A stretch of 64,000 nt of DNA from Pleodorina starrii (GCA_030267565.1 BRXU01000002.1:3781501-3845500), one strand, 5' to 3'. Counted from the stretch's first letter, positions 1-12,235 are shown. Program-made: numbers and translations. The notes: generated by a model from the sequence alone, not told the origin.

Positions 1-830
1 TAGGAGAAGGAGATGCGCTCGCCCGACCTGAACGGCACGGTGCCGTCGTTGGCGATGGCCACGCCGTCGAACGACATGAGCACGTCGTTCTGCTGCAGCA
101 CTGCCGACACGGCGGAGGTGGGCTCCACACGCCGGATGAGCACACCCTTCTGGTCCGCCTGCGCGCGGGGAGGTATAAAGAGAATTTCGCAGCGGAGGAG
201 GAGACCGCGTGGAGCCCTCCGCCTGCGCGCGGAGGGCTCGAAGGCGCGGCGAAGCGCGTACCGTATGCGGCGGGAAAAGAGCAGTCCGAATGCGCAAGCT
301 GAGTGGCGGACATGCGCGCACACACACATACACGTGGATGCAGCGGAATATCAGAAGAAGGATGCAGGTGATGTAGGCGTATACCGAACGTCTCGAGCGG
401 CGGCGTCTCGTCCGCAGGGGTCGCGCCGCGTAGGCAGCGAGCGGGAGAGCTGACGAGGGGCAAGGTACCGTCGTTGCGGGTTCGAGGGAGTGGAGGCGTA
501 GGGGCCGAGGGGCGTAGGGGCCGAGGGGCGTAGGGGCCGCCCTGCGTGAGCGCGGGAACACGCACCCCAGCGCACCTGCATTTTGAGCGCCGTCCGGAGG
601 TCGGGGTTCTCCAGCTTCTGCCACTCGATGCCCAGGCAGGGGAATCCCGTGTAGCGGCCGTGGCGCTCGTAGTCCGACAGGAAGTGCTCAATCACCGGCG
701 TGGGGATGATGTAGCCGATGTTCTCCGCGTCCTCGTGCTGGGGTGGCGGGTACCCGAACCAAGAAGACACACCGCAGCGGAGGGACGGGAGACGGGGGAC
801 CCGGGCCCGGCGTCATGGGAGGAGCGAGTG

Positions 831-862
<32 letters not shown>

Positions 863-3800
863 CATTGGTGGCCAGGCAGAGCCTCATCAGGTCAGCGCCA
901 AGGGCGGTCAGTGTTATCAGGGTATAGCACGCGACGAGAGCAGCAGGCGGGATATCACGTTGTCACCGGCCGCAGCCGGAAAGCCCACTGCCAGTAGCGT
1001 GGAGTGGCGTCGCAAGGCCGTCCAGCTTCCTTTTCAGGCGCTGGGAGGCAGCGGGGCGCAAGGCCATCAGCCTGGCGCCGGCCTGCCTGCTTGGCGGTGC
1101 CGGACGCCGGCAGGGGCCAGCGCTTCCCCCGCTTCCGGGCTGCGGGAGGCCTGTCGTACCTTGAGTGACTGGAACGCGATTCCCACGCACTCGCCGACCT
1201 CGTTGAAGGCCGGTCCGCCGCTGTTGCCCGAATTGATCTGCAGCGACAGGTACAGGCGGCCGTGGTGGTGGTGGCGGTGGTGGTGACCGCACAGCGCGGG
1301 GCGCAAGGAACGCCTGTCTTAAAAGGATGTCGCCGAAATCCGACCGCGAATTACGAAACGAAACGTGTAGTCACGTGGGCCTACTTGAGCTCAAGTGGCT
1401 ACGCTACGCTACGCCGCAGCGTAGCGTCCAGCGGCCCATCCCTGTACGCCTTTGTGGTCTCTCCTTTGCGGCCCGCCGGGGGCCCGCCCGGGCGGCTACC
1501 GCGCCCCTGGACTCCAGCCGTCGAGCGTGCAGGACGGATACGTCACACCCTCTCCAGCTCCCCTACGGCCCTCTTTGGGTCGTGCGACCAACGTACCCCG
1601 ACACGACCAGGGACCACCAAGTTCGGTGCGGTGCTCCGTGCCCACCAGACCCGGGGGCCGGCCCTCCCTGCGCCCACGGGGCGCCAACCCAACCCAACCC
1701 AACCCAACCCAACCCAACCCAACCCAACCCAACCCAACCCAACCCAGCCCAGCCCAACCCAGCGCCGCGCCCATTCATAGCACAGCACCAACCCAACCCA
1801 ATCCCCGCAGCACACCACCAACCGAGCCCAAATCCAGCGCAGCACAACACCCACCCACCCACCCACCCACCGCTGCGTCGATCTGGATGCCCAGCAGCTC
1901 GGAGGAGCCGTGCATGTAGGCCGTGACCTCGATGCGGCTCACCACACCCGAAGTAACCGACATCGTGTCGCCACCTGCGCCACCGCCACCCAGCAGCCGA
2001 CACAGGAGGGCGGGAACCCCCACTGAGCTGGACACGGACGAAGAAGGCGACATGGAAGAATGCGAGGAAAGCGCGCACGACCGCGCTGCGCGCGTTGAAA
2101 AACACCCAGGCCCAGAAAGCTCCTACAGGTAGGCTCTTAAGTTTCGGCTCGGCAGAGGACGTTCACAAACTCTGCCCCGTGAGACCTGCAACCGAGCGCT
2201 ACACGCATGTGCGGCGGCACCGGGACAGAGGGCCAGCCGGCCCGGGTGTCGCGCAGAACCCCACTGGCTTGCCATCCGGCTCGTGGCCTGCCGCCCCAAC
2301 CCACCAATAGGGTAGCCGACGACGGTCTGCGAGCGGCGGCAGGGGGCAGGGGCAAGCGGGGAGTGAGGGTTTCCGACGGAGTCCTTCCGACGAGGGCCCT
2401 TCAGAAGGGATCGGGGACGGAGCTGGAGGGCCCAAGGCCGGGTGGTGCAGAGCTCAACGCAGCCGCGCAGCTCCTGGAGGACCTGCTGCTCGCGACAACG
2501 GCACCAGCCGGGCGGCCCTTCGCCGCGCCCCCGGCCACACACACGTGCCTCCGCCCCCCACTTACGTCCCTTGGCGCCCTCAGCCCCTCCGGCCGCCACA
2601 TAGGCACAGGCCCCTTGCGTCCCTCAGCGCCCGAAGGTGTGCGTTCTGCCCCGCGGTCCCTACTCCCTAGCCCTCCCGCCGCCCCACCCACCACTGCGTC
2701 CTGCAGCTGCGGCAGCTCCCCGAACACCACGGGCTCCACGCCCTCCCAGAACTTGTCGTCCTCCACCGTCAGCAGCGCTGAGAAAGGGGGGCGAGGGCGG
2801 GCGGCGGGGCCGAGGGCGGGACGTGCGAGGGCGGGACGTGCAAGGGCGGGACGTGCGAGGGCGGGACGTGCGAGAGCGGGACGTGCGTAAGGGCCGATGT
2901 GGGGCGGTGGGGCACACAGCGGCTGTAACTGGGACAGGCTGCGGGAGCCGGGCGCAGGGTTGCAGGGCCCACAGCATGCAAGTGATTAACCGCGTTCTGT
3001 CGGCGCGCCTCGGCCCTGACCCCGCTGCCGCACCTAGCCCCCCCGCCGCTCCCAGCCCCGCCGCCGTCCCCGCCCCCGCCACTGCACCCGGCCCCACGAT
3101 ACACACACTCACCGATGTCGCACTCGGTGCCCACGGAGAGCACCGACGCCACGTGCTTCACGTCAGAGCCTCGCCGCTTGACCTTCACCTGGGGAGAGGA
3201 AAGGAAGCGACCGGTGCAAGCGGGCAAAACAGCAGCACGGCACGGCACGGCACGGCTCGGTCGATCGCCAACGCGCCAAACCCCAAAGGCGGGGTCGCCC
3301 CATCGCGCCATCTCCCACACCGTCCGCGCTGCAGCACCTCAGTCGCCCGCCCGGTAAAAAACAGCCAGCCGAACATCATGGACCGAATCGCAAGCAAATC
3401 AAAGCTTTATCGACGCCCAAACGCATCCCTGCTGGCCGCTAATCACACCCACGCAGGGCGCAGCAAACCGTGCCGCGGGCACAGCTTTCGGAGCCGCAGG
3501 TTGCCAGCGATGCTTCGGGGCCTACCCCAGCCCCAGCCCCAGCCACCGCAACATACCGTACCTGCGTGTAGTGGTCGACGCAGTGCGCGTTGGTGAGGAT
3601 GCGGCGGCCCGGCAGCAGGAAGCCGCTGGAGGAGCTGCTGTACTGCCGCTTGCGCTGCCAGGGCAGAGAGTAGTTGGGCTCCGTGTGCACGCAGAAGACC
3701 TGGTTGGGGGTTGGGTGGTTGGGGGTTGGGTGGTTGCGGTGGTTGGGCGTAGTGGCAATCGCAGTCGCCAGCGCTAGCGCCGCCAGGCGGTGCGGACCGG

Positions 3801-4744
3801 CGGTGCGTCCGGAAAAGGGGCACACGGAGGTCGTTGTGAGTTCCTTGGCTCGAGAGTTGGGAGACAGCGGCGCCGCGGTCGGTAAGTATTACTGGGTTGT
3901 GGGTTCTCGGTCGCCTACGTCCCTCCGCTGCGGCATCGTTTCTCCTGCCCCGGTCGAGAGGGCCGTAAGAACTGGTGTGTGCGGGAGCTGCACACCCAAG
4001 GGTGCCCGCTACCCAGGGTCGTATCGGGCGCATGGTGCAGGTGCAGGTGCGGGGACAGCCCGGGGCGTGGGGTGTTGAGCTGTATGATGGGGTCCCACCT
4101 TGACCACCGCCTCCATGATTGTGTCGCTGTCCGCGGTGCCGGATTTCGGCCCGCCGCCACGAGTTTTGGGCGGAAGGCCGGACGGCTGCGCGCCCGCTGC
4201 GGGGTCCATGGCCGCGTCCGCCGAGGTCGTACCGCCGCCGCCGTACTTGCGGCGGACGTTTCTGCGCTTGGAGTCCGTGCCACCATGGCCCTGCACGTCG
4301 TTCTCCGCGGCCGCTACGTCGGTCTTCTGACTCCTACTCCTCGTCCGCGGCACCGGGCACACGTCGTCCTCAACGCTATCCGACGGCGGTGACCCAGAGG
4401 GCTCTTGAGCCTGTAAGGATTGGGGGGACACGGTGTGGCTATTTGCTGTGGAAATGCCGTACTGGCGCCTAGTACAGGCAAACCCTACACGAGGGTTGCA
4501 GACACGCCATACGGTTGGGCCCGGCGACGGCTCGCCACAATTGCCTCCATCTCGGCGGCAGAACGCCGCCCCCCCGCGAAGCACGAGGTGTACCCATACG
4601 GTTCGTCAAAAAGCCGCCGTCTGCCGACCGCCATCCCTGTTGGCCGAGGAAAGCCACCGGCAACCGCTGTGATATAAGCACAGCTCCCACCTTGGTCTCC
4701 GCTGCTGCACTTGCTCCACTCTTAGGCCTTTTCCGGGGAGCCAT
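1..4744 (-). CDS. DEG9: DEG9-like HtrA serine protease, 3' part beyond window
   Basis: Trypsin-like HtrA/Deg protease of the plant DEG9 type (ATP-independent, nucleolar/nuclear in plants). Ten exons read on the minus strand: 4691-4744, 4099-4410, 3562-3699, 3113-3188, 2692-2777, 2305-2326, 1871-1974, 1160-1237, 576-737 and 1-158 (continues off the edge); every junction has GT-AG and a consistent phase, giving about 396 residues here. Exons 1-2 encode a basic, low-complexity N-terminus ([12 protein letters not shown]) compatible with nuclear targeting. The catalytic triad is visible: His in LTNAHCVDH (exon 3), Asp in GTECDIALL (exon 4/5 junction), Ser in [11 protein letters not shown] (exon 8). 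Exon 9 carries [19 protein letters not shown], typical of DEG9, and exon 10 the PDZ start [17 protein letters not shown]. Head-to-head with EMC2. Introns hold pentanucleotide and 17-bp repeats. The family is secure; the organelle is inferred. Confidence 0.92.
1680..1760. repeat. (AACCC)n pentanucleotide repeat in DEG9 intron
   Basis: About 12 tandem AACCC units on the plus strand (GGGTT on the transcript strand) lie in the intron between exons 7 and 8. They grade into AGCCC variants and then into CCACCC repeats up to about 1870. This is not the TTTTAGGG telomere repeat of volvocine algae. Confidence 0.9.
2305..2326 (-). other. DEG9: 22-nt microexon of the DEG9-like gene
   Basis: A 22-base exon encodes TVVGYPI plus one base, joining LQDAV (exon 5) to [10 protein letters not shown] (exon 7). 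The acceptor reads cgctcgcag and the donor gtgggt. Skipping it would remove a conserved strand of the protease fold and shift the frame, so its inclusion is strongly implied by the family sequence (VGYPIGGDT). Confidence 0.8.
2815..2886. repeat. 17-bp minisatellite in DEG9 intron
   Basis: About five copies of a GGGCGGGACGTGCGAGA-type unit in the intron between exons 4 and 5. There is also a short CAGG repeat at 831-863 and GGGGCGTAGGGGCCGA repeats at 500-538 in other introns of the same gene. Confidence 0.8.
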
Positions 4745-5104
4745 GTTGAGCGATGTCGCGGCGCGCCGATCGAAATAATAGGTGGTTCAATCAACGCCAG
4801 CGTGAAAATTCACGGGCTATAATGTGGCTGTCCTAAAATTATTGAAGCGGGAGGCAGCGCGCTAAGGGGCGAGCGGGCGACCGTGCGGGCAACCGTTTGT
4901 ACTGTACTGACAAGTTGCCGCCGATTGGCATGTTTTGTATTGTTATGCTCTCCTACTCCTTGTATATGTCGCAACATTTCTTTCCTCATATCCTCATTCC
5001 GATACTGCATTCTCTCGGCTTGTCTTTCCTCTCGTAACGCTTTGCGCTTACCCGGCCGGGATCAAATGTGCCTTTAGAGCCTAGTTCAAGCCAAAGTAAC
5101 GCAA
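4745..5104. promoter_or_regulatory. Bidirectional promoter region between DEG9-like and EMC2
   Basis: 360 bp separate the divergent start codons (4744 on minus, 5105 on plus), so both promoters and 5' UTRs must lie here. The stretch is less GC-rich than its surroundings, with an AT-rich core around 4770-4850 (gaaataatagg, ggctataatg). No specific factor site can be called. Confidence 0.6.
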
Positions 5105-8100
5105 ATGGAGATCGAGCTGGAGGAGGTTGAGCGGCAGCTGCGGGGCGCCAAAGGAGTCCCCTCCGCAGACAAGCTGATAAGATACTTGCGGCTGGTGCGT
5201 TGTGCCATGTGCATTGCGTGATCAACCCTGGAAGCTCGGCGGGGCTGGCACGGGCCCCTGCCACGAGGCCCGGAGGTCGGCCGCGGGGGCCTGAGCTGGC
5301 CGAGGGTTGCCCTTGACAGCGCAACGTGCGCCCCCGTCCCTCACGTCTGTGGGGTGCAGATGCGGGAGCTGCACATACGCGACTCACCCACAGTTGCGCG
5401 GTACGGTAACATCCTCCTGCGGCACTACAAGAGCCACCTGTCAGAGGAAGAGCGTGAGTCGGGGAGGGGCCCGAGCGGTGACGGGCGTCCCGTGATCCCC
5501 CGTGTGTATGAGGGGTTGTGGGCACGGGCGCACGAGGACTCGACGCCGGAAGACGGTTGGCGTGCACATCGCAACACATGCGCGAGCTTGAGTGGCGCAA
5601 GCGCTGCAGCTGACATTTGAACAAGCACTTGTAAAACAGTCCGCAAGGGACAAATGCGGCTCTGCGAGTGGGCTGGCGGCGATGCCTGTGTCCCCGGGGG
5701 CGCTGAGCGCGCCCAGGGGATTGGGCGGGGCGCGTGTCAAGCTGGTACGGGGCGCCATACCTTGTTCTCTCTCCTCTGCCCTCTCATGAGGCGCCGAAAT
5801 GCGGCACTGCCCCCTCTCCAACTGGGACGCTGTGCATATGACGGAGGCAACGCCCGGTAGCAATGGACGCCCATCCGCCATTCCCTCCCCCGCCGTTGCG
5901 TTGTGTCTGATCCCCCCCACTGCAGTTTGGGCGGTTTCGGAGCAGGTGGCCATTGCGGCGCTGGACAGCCACGCGCTGCCGTTCGCGGCGTCCGTCATCA
6001 CGGCCACCAACAGCCGCTTCCCCGGCAGCATCCGGGCGCAGAGGCTGCAGGTAGCCGGCCGGGGCCCCTTGTCCTGCATGCTCTCTTATCGGAGAGTGTC
6101 GATCACAAAATAAGGGGGTCGATCAGCTGACATCGGGATGCCCTTCGGGTTTCAGCGGGTGCAGGCACTTTGCCTCTCTGGGTGCTGGCCCTTGCGAACG
6201 CAGCAGTGCGACCACGGACCTCATCTTTGGCTGGACCTTAGGTCCAGCAGCTGGGGGGGGCGAAACCTGAGCCCGCGCATGACACACGTAGTGCCGGTGC
6301 CACCGCCCCGAATCCTGCTTCTCCGCCGTGTGCTGCTGCTGCTGTTGCTGGTGCGGCTCGGCTGCTGCGCAGGGCATGTACTTTGAGGCGGTTGGGGAGT
6401 ACGGCAAGGCGGAGGCGATGTACCGCGATCTGCTGGTGCAGGACCCCGCCAACGAGATGGTCCTGAAGCGCCTGGTGGGTTGCCGCTGGCCCAACCGCGG
6501 CTTAAGTGTCGATGCGTTGTGCATGTGTGTCATGCGGGAAAAGCCCGCGCCTTTGCTTAGACCGCATAGCGAGCCGAGCGGGCAACAGTGCAGAACAGAG
6601 GAAATGGTACCTCTCGTCGCGTCTCGTCACGTCTCACCGCCGCGTCTCGTGTCGATGATGGTGGAGGCGGCAATCCTATAGGATGCGAGAGTTACATGAG
6701 GGACCACTAGGGTCCTGCGCTGGCGCGTTCCTATAGCGTAACGTGGGTTGGGATCATCCTAGGCACAGGCGGTGGGGCACGCCTACGTGCTTGGTGCGGC
6801 AAAGACAGGGTGCGAACCCTCCCAGGTCGCCCAACGACCTATCGAAACTCTAGTCCGCCTAGGAAACATCACAGAAACGCCAGCGGAGGACAAGACAGAG
6901 GAGCAGGTGCATGAGGGATAGTAGGGACTAATCCGCGTGGCCTAGTGCGCGGACGTGGAGGTGAAGGGTCACGGGTGAAGCAGGGGTAGATCGGACGGGC
7001 AACGCAGGAGAGCGTACGGCAGGGAGCGTGCGGGAAGGGTCGGAGGGGAGTGCCATCCCGCGCATCCCGCGTGTCCAGTGACCACCTTCACCAGCAGTCT
7101 GCCGATGGCTGTCTGCCCCTGGACGCGCCCCCCCTGTCGCCCCGGTCCAGGTGGCGCTGGAGCGCAGCCGCGGCAACCTGACTTCGGCGATCGAGGCGCT
7201 GCGCAAGTACCTGGACACATTCGCCAACGACAAGGACGCCTGGGAGGAGCTGGCGGAGATGTACCTCGAGGTACGGTAACCTACCGTAGTGGGAAACGTA
7301 CAGGGCGGTACAGGGGCGGGACGACGGCGGGGCTGGAAAGGTTCAAGACACGCATTGGGCGCGGGGGCAGAGAGAGCAGAGCCCATGGGGCGTGCCAGCC
7401 GCGGGCCGCGGGTGGACGCGTGCCTTGGAGGGGTTCGGCGCTGTCGGGCGTGCCTGCACGCGCCTTTGGCGCCTGGGGCGCCCATTACCGGGCTTCAGGA
7501 GAATCGTCCATTGATCTCGCCCTTGCGCACATGACTGCACGTCTGAGGCTAGTTCTGTACGTCTGAGGCAGCGGGTACCGGCGCGCACCGTGCCACTGCT
7601 GCTGTCAGCCTGCAGCAGCGCTGTTTCGTGCCCAGCCGCCAGGTCGCATGGAGCAGCGCCGTTCGTTTGTGCCCTCTGCGCTGTCCTGACGAGCCCCGCC
7701 CCGCCACCGGTGAACGTCTGTTGCGGCCGCAGGTGCAGAACTACCGCCAGGCCGCGTTCTGCTACGAGGAGCTGCTGATGCACGTGCCCGGCAACAGCAG
7801 CTTCTACGTGCGCTACGCGGACATTTTGTACACCATTGGAGGCCCCACCAACTACAAGTGCGTGCGAGCCCGCGGATTTGCGTGGGAACCGGGGCCTGTC
7901 GTAACCCAGCACCTTTGTTTTTTGGCGATCTCAGTGGCCGTAGTGCGGGGATGGCTAATACTGAAGCGCCCAGGGAACTTTGAGCACGCGCAGGCGGCGC
8001 ACAGTAGTACTCGGGGGCGGGGCAGGCGGCAGAAACGAGGGTGCGCACGCGATCGTGCTTTGGAAGAGAGAACAAGGCGTGCGTATGGCCCTGTCAGGCC

Positions 8101-8672
8101 GGGCATACACTTGCACGCGTCTACGCTGGGCGTATGGCCTTGGAAGCGATATTGCCGACATTTTTTGCGCTTTTTAAGCTTGTGCAGTGGGCGACGGACA
8201 GGGCTTTTTATGGGGAATTGTGGGGACAACCAGTGCCCTCCGCTTTCGCGCGCTCGCCATACCATCGCTAAACACCTGATTGCTTTTCGCATGTCCCCTT
8301 TCCCTTCCTGATTATGCCATCGTAACGCAGGACCGCTCGCTCGTACTACGCGAAGGCAATCGAGCTGACGGCGGGTGGGAGCCTGCGCGCCTTGTTTGGC
8401 GTGCTAGCGTGCTCGGCGCACATCACCGATAAGGTGGGTGGCTGGCTGGATTGTGCGAAAGATGGTTTGCCTCACATCATGGTTACGTGTTTGCTGCCGG
8501 ATGGGCATCGCAGGTGGCCCTCCAGGACTCGCGAAGTCGCGCCCAAATCGAGCTGCCAGAGGTGACGACGCAAGCGCTTCTGCGCATCTACAAGCAGCAC
8601 GCGCCGGACAAGTTGCCCTTTGTGGAGCCCATTTTAGCAAAACTCCAGAGCGGGCTCGGGCACGGCCTATAA
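5105..8672 (+). CDS. EMC2: ER membrane protein complex subunit 2 (EMC2/TTC35)
   Basis: TPR-repeat cytosolic subunit of the EMC, the insertase for tail-anchored and multipass membrane proteins at the ER. Eight exons: 5105-5194, 5360-5453, 5926-6050, 6373-6474, 7151-7270, 7733-7857, 8331-8433 and 8514-8672 (TAA). All phases agree and give about 305 aa, close to the roughly 300 aa usual for EMC2. Diagnostic stretches: LWAVSEQVAIAALD, GEYGKAEAMYRDLLVQDP, DAWEELAEMYLE, YRQAAFCYEELLMHVP, ADILYTIGG and SLRALFGVLACSAHI. They cover the TPR solenoid in the expected order. The start ATG at 5105 opens exon 1 with MEIELEEVERQLR. A TGTAA poly(A) motif follows near 8715. A relic second copy of exons 6-7 lies at 22.6-23.4 kb. 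Confidence 0.95.
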
Positions 8673-8712
8673 TGTTCCGTTCGTCACCAACCGCCAAAGA
8701 AGCGGTTGGTAA

Positions 8713-8722
8713 TTGTAAGAAA
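8713..8722 (+). terminator. TGTAA poly(A) signal of EMC2
   Basis: TGTAA, the canonical chlorophycean polyadenylation motif, occurs about 43 bp after the EMC2 stop codon (aattgtaagaaatg). Confidence 0.6.
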
Positions 8723-8759
8723 TGCAGGGCCGCCATTGTGCTTTTGGCTTGAGTGTCCA

Positions 8760-9130
8760 GTGTCCATGTATATAATTTCTATGATGAGCAAAAAAGCAAC
8801 TTCGACCGCAATGTACGAGCCGACATTCTAGAACGTCTCTTGTCAGCCGCCGCAAAAAGAGGCAAACGCCGATCGGATAAAGGTACCAACTAAATTTATA
8901 GCATGCTAATTTAAATGCGTCAGCAAAACCTGTAGCATCAGGGTTGTTTGCAAAAGACGCGCGCTGTCGGAAGTTGTCATCCTTGTCAATTATCTCCGGG
9001 ACTGCGAGCGCCACGCACGAACAGCATTCCGACACTCTCGCGTTCACATGGGTAAATTTCATAAGCTTTAGCACAAAATTACAGGGTGTCGGCTGCTGAA
9101 TTGACCGAACTGCAAGACAATGGGACAGCT
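8760..9130. other. Gene-free AT-richer spacer
   Basis: About 370 bp downstream of EMC2 with no splice-supported coding signal. Only a short ORF shadow is present. Confidence 0.5.
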
Positions 9131-9134
9131 GGCA

Positions 9135-9262
9135 GTACCGGCTGTAACTGAGCCAAGATTAGTCTGGCGGGTGCCTTTACTCGGCCAAGATTAGTCTGGC
9201 GGGGTCGCCTCAGGAAGCCAAGATTAGTCTGGCGGGGTCGCCTCAGTAAGCCAAGATTAGGA
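9135..9262. repeat. Left array of ccaagattagtctggcgg repeats
   Basis: Four imperfect tandem units of about 32 bp sharing the core ccaagattagtctggcggg, followed by gtcgcctca or tgccttta. The same family continues on the far side of a 63-bp repeat block at 9737-10033. Confidence 0.85.
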
Positions 9263-9445
9263 TGCGGAATTTACAAGGGGGACCGGTTTTCACACCGGTC
9301 GCTAGCCGTACAGGCTAGACAGACTGTTCATCCTACCCCAGGGGCACCCGCAAAGGGGTGCCAAACGCAAAGCCACCAGGGCCCACCAGCACCAAGCCCG
9401 CACGACGCACGAAGCGTGAAAGAGTCAGAGACAAGGAGCGCCGAC

Positions 9446-9645
9446 CATGCTCCTGGAAAACAACACGCAAGTAGCTCCCAACCGAGCACCTGGACAGGAA
9501 GCGCCTACCATGCTCCTGGAAAACAACACGCAAGTAGCTCCCAACCGAGCACCTGGACAGGAAGCGCCTACCATGCTCCTGGAAAACAACACACAAGTAG
9601 CTCCCAACCGAGCACCTGGACAGGAAGCGCCTACCAAGCTCCTGG
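9446..9645. repeat. Three tandem 63-bp units
   Basis: Three near-identical 63-bp units (start catgctcctggaaaacaac). Because 63 is a multiple of three, the block is open on both strands; the plus frame would give a 21-residue repeat beginning MLLENNTQVAPN. No splice or promoter context supports translation. Confidence 0.85.
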
Positions 9646-9736
9646 TTCATCGCAAGGGTGCAACCAAATCAGCACCCCGAGTCGCATCATGACAGCGCGA
9701 CCTGACAGAACAGTCTGACCCTTGTAAAGTCGATTA

Positions 9737-10033
9737 GTCAAGATTAGTCTGGCGGGTGCCGTAGCTGAGCCAAGATTAGTCTTGCGGGTGCCTTTACTCA
9801 GCCAAGATTAGTCTGGCGGGGTCGCCTCAGTAAGCCAAGATTAGTCTTGCGGGTGCCTTTACTCAGCCAAGATTAGTCTGGCGGGGTCGCCTCAGTAAGC
9901 CAAGATTAGTCTTGCGGGTGCCGTAGCTGAGCCAAGATTAGTCTGGCGGGTGCCTTTACTCAGCCAAGATTAGTCTGGCGGGGTCGCCTCAGTAAGCCAA
10001 GATTAGTCTTGCGGGTGCCTTTACTCAAGATTC
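9737..10033. repeat. Right array of ccaagattagtctggcgg repeats
   Basis: About nine tandem 32-33-bp units alternating two variants: one with tctggcggggtcgcctcag, the other with tcttgcgggtgcctttact. Together with 9135-9262 they bracket the 63-bp repeat block, which suggests a composite repeat element. Confidence 0.85.
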
Positions 10034-10660
10034 GGCAAGCGGAATGATTACGCGACATGACCCTACCCCAAGATTAGGCTCCAGAGATATCTGTCCTACC
10101 CTCCTGCAGTACGACCACGACCACGGGCCCGGGCCCGGGCCACGACTGTACGTCTCCATGTTGGTGCATATAATGCCAACGTGGAGTCACCACATTACAG
10201 CCTGTTATCTTCTATCATTGAGACTCATAAAAGATCTGACTCGAGGTCACCGTCTCCCGCTTCGTCCACAAGCTCGCTTTCGTTCGCGACAGCTTGCCGG
10301 CCAAACAAGTCTCCAGGTATGGCGCTCGGCCTCCTGCTTTTACTCAATAACAGGCTACTTGTTTACGTGACTATCTATTGTCGGCGTCAGCACTTATCGC
10401 TGCCGCGTCGGATTCTGCGGCGCGTCCTCCCCTCTGCGTCCTCCATTCCCTCCCGGAAGCGCTCACTGCACTCTTGAGTGCACTCAGATGTTCTTTAAGG
10501 GTTGCTTTCTCTTATCATGTGCAGGATGGTGTCAATCACTATTGTTAAGGGCCTCACGTGTCTGGTCTGGTTCACCTGGTAGGTCGCATTGCTCGAGTTA
10601 GTCACCGAATGGACGAACCAATTAGCATTCACGAGTCCTTATCACAATTCTCTCCTCTAT
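10034..10660. other. No recognisable feature
   Basis: Unique-looking sequence with no coding signal. Short ORFs here lack family resemblance and splice support. Confidence 0.4.
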
Positions 10661-10674
10661 ATTCCCGAAGAAAG

Positions 10675-10808
10675 CGTAAAGAAAGCACGCCAGAGAACCC
10701 GTTAGGGGCTTCTCTGGCTGCTTTCTGCTTTCTCGGGCATGCGTAAAGAAAGCACGCCAGAGAACCCGTTAGGGGCTTCTCTGGCTGCTTTCTGCTTTCT
10801 CGGGCATG
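10675..10808. repeat. 67-bp direct tandem duplication
   Basis: Two identical adjacent copies beginning cgtaaagaaagcacgccag and ending in tctcgggcatg. Diverged relatives occur near 11225-11290 and 12180-12222 (core cccgttaggggcttct). A TTCG microsatellite follows at about 10830-10860. Confidence 0.85.
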
Positions 10809-10879
10809 TCTCGGGCATGCGAGGGAGGGGCGTTCGTTCCTTCGTTCGTTCGTTCGTTCGAAGGCACAGGTGGAAAGAG

Positions 10880-12235
10880 CTGGTTGGCAGAGAATAAAAA
10901 TGCAATATACGTGCATTATACGGGTGCGTACGGGACAGGGTTTACGATAGCGGTTCACCGAGCCGACGTCGCGCGATCGATCCCTACGGGGTGCAATACG
11001 CGCGGTAGCTAGCCCGCGCGAGTGGGCGACTTGGGATATCGGCAGGACATCGGCAGGACACCTTCAGCCCATTAGTGCAAGCAATGTGGAGAGCGGTGCA
11101 TGACAGAAACTGAACATCAGGCCACAAGTCAGGTTCGCTGAGTAAGTCGAATCTCAAAACAGCAGTGTGACCCGTAGAGCCGTAGTGTGTGTAGGATGTA
11201 GAGAATGAACAATTGAACAAAAGAGAACCCAATAGGGGCTTCTGCTTCTGCATCCTCACCCGCAGAAAGCTTAAGGAAAGCACGACAGGGAAATCGAGGA
11301 CGGCACACGTGGGGCCGTACACCCGTAACGTAATGTGAGGCCGTGCAAGGAATTTCCGTCCGCCTGTTGCGCTCAGGAGCGCCTCGTTAATTCCAGGTTC
11401 AATTAGTGTACACCAGAGTGGGTACTCCGAAGGATGTTGAAAGGCTGGTGGCACTGTTGGGTCGGTGAAGGAGGACGGCACACGTGGGGCCGTATCGCCG
11501 TAAAGGGGCAGTGCAAGGAAGTTCCGTCGGCCTGCGGGAGTCAGGAGCGCTGCAGCACAACGCCGGCACCACGCACCGACAGAAAGAGTAAGAGCCGGCT
11601 CGCGACGGTGACAACACCGCCGAAATGACCCATGGGTCACTTGGAGCCGCGCGTCCATTCTGCCTCGGTCGCCGTATATTGCGAGCTTCGTTTGGTATCG
11701 GTAAGCATGAAGCAAATACAGTAGTGCGTTGGCGGAGAATAAAAAGTGTGATATACGAGCGTGTACGTGGGGATGTCGGTCATCGCACAGCCGAGGTGCC
11801 CGTTCCTCGGACGCCAATCGAAAGTGCTCGACTGGCGGACACAGACGGTTGGCCGCTGGCTAGCGACTTGTGGGGCGGTCGCTGCTGTTCTGGCTACTAG
11901 CTTCATGACGTGCTTCCTATGGTTACGCGACTGTTGTTGGAGAGGGTGCGGCGGCACTCCGCGCTTTTAACCTCGTTCTGCGTCCGTTGAAGGATCGTCT
12001 GAGTTACGTCTGACTAGTTGTAACCACCGCGACGCGCGTGGTCAGCGGCCGCGTGCGGATGCAGCACCGATAACAGGAGCCGGCTCGCGACGGTCGCGGC
12101 GTCGCCCACATGACCCATGGGTCACTTGGAGCCAACGATTGCGAGCTTGATTTGGTATGTCGGTACGCATGAAGCATAATCCCGAAGAAAGGATGCCAGA
12201 GTACCCGTTAGGGGCTTCTCAAACGCGAGGAACTG
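10880..12235. repeat. Degenerate dispersed repeat cluster
   Basis: Several segments recur in diverged form: gaggacggcacacgtggggc at about 11297 and 11470; tgacccatgggtcacttgga at about 11625 and 12111; an agagaataaaaa-type box at about 10888 and 11735; and cgattgcgagcttgatttgg-like sequence at about 11675 and 12135. Likely remnants of one or more non-autonomous elements repeated in tandem. No gene is supported. Confidence 0.6.

Noticed and set aside
1680..1760. Interstitial telomere repeat
   Set aside because: The unit is GGGTT, not TTTAGGG or the volvocine TTTTAGGG, and it lies in an intron.
9447..9692. Plus-strand 21-residue repeat protein (MLLENNTQ)
   Set aside because: Both strands are open because the unit is 63 bp. 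No start context, splice sites or neighbours support a gene.
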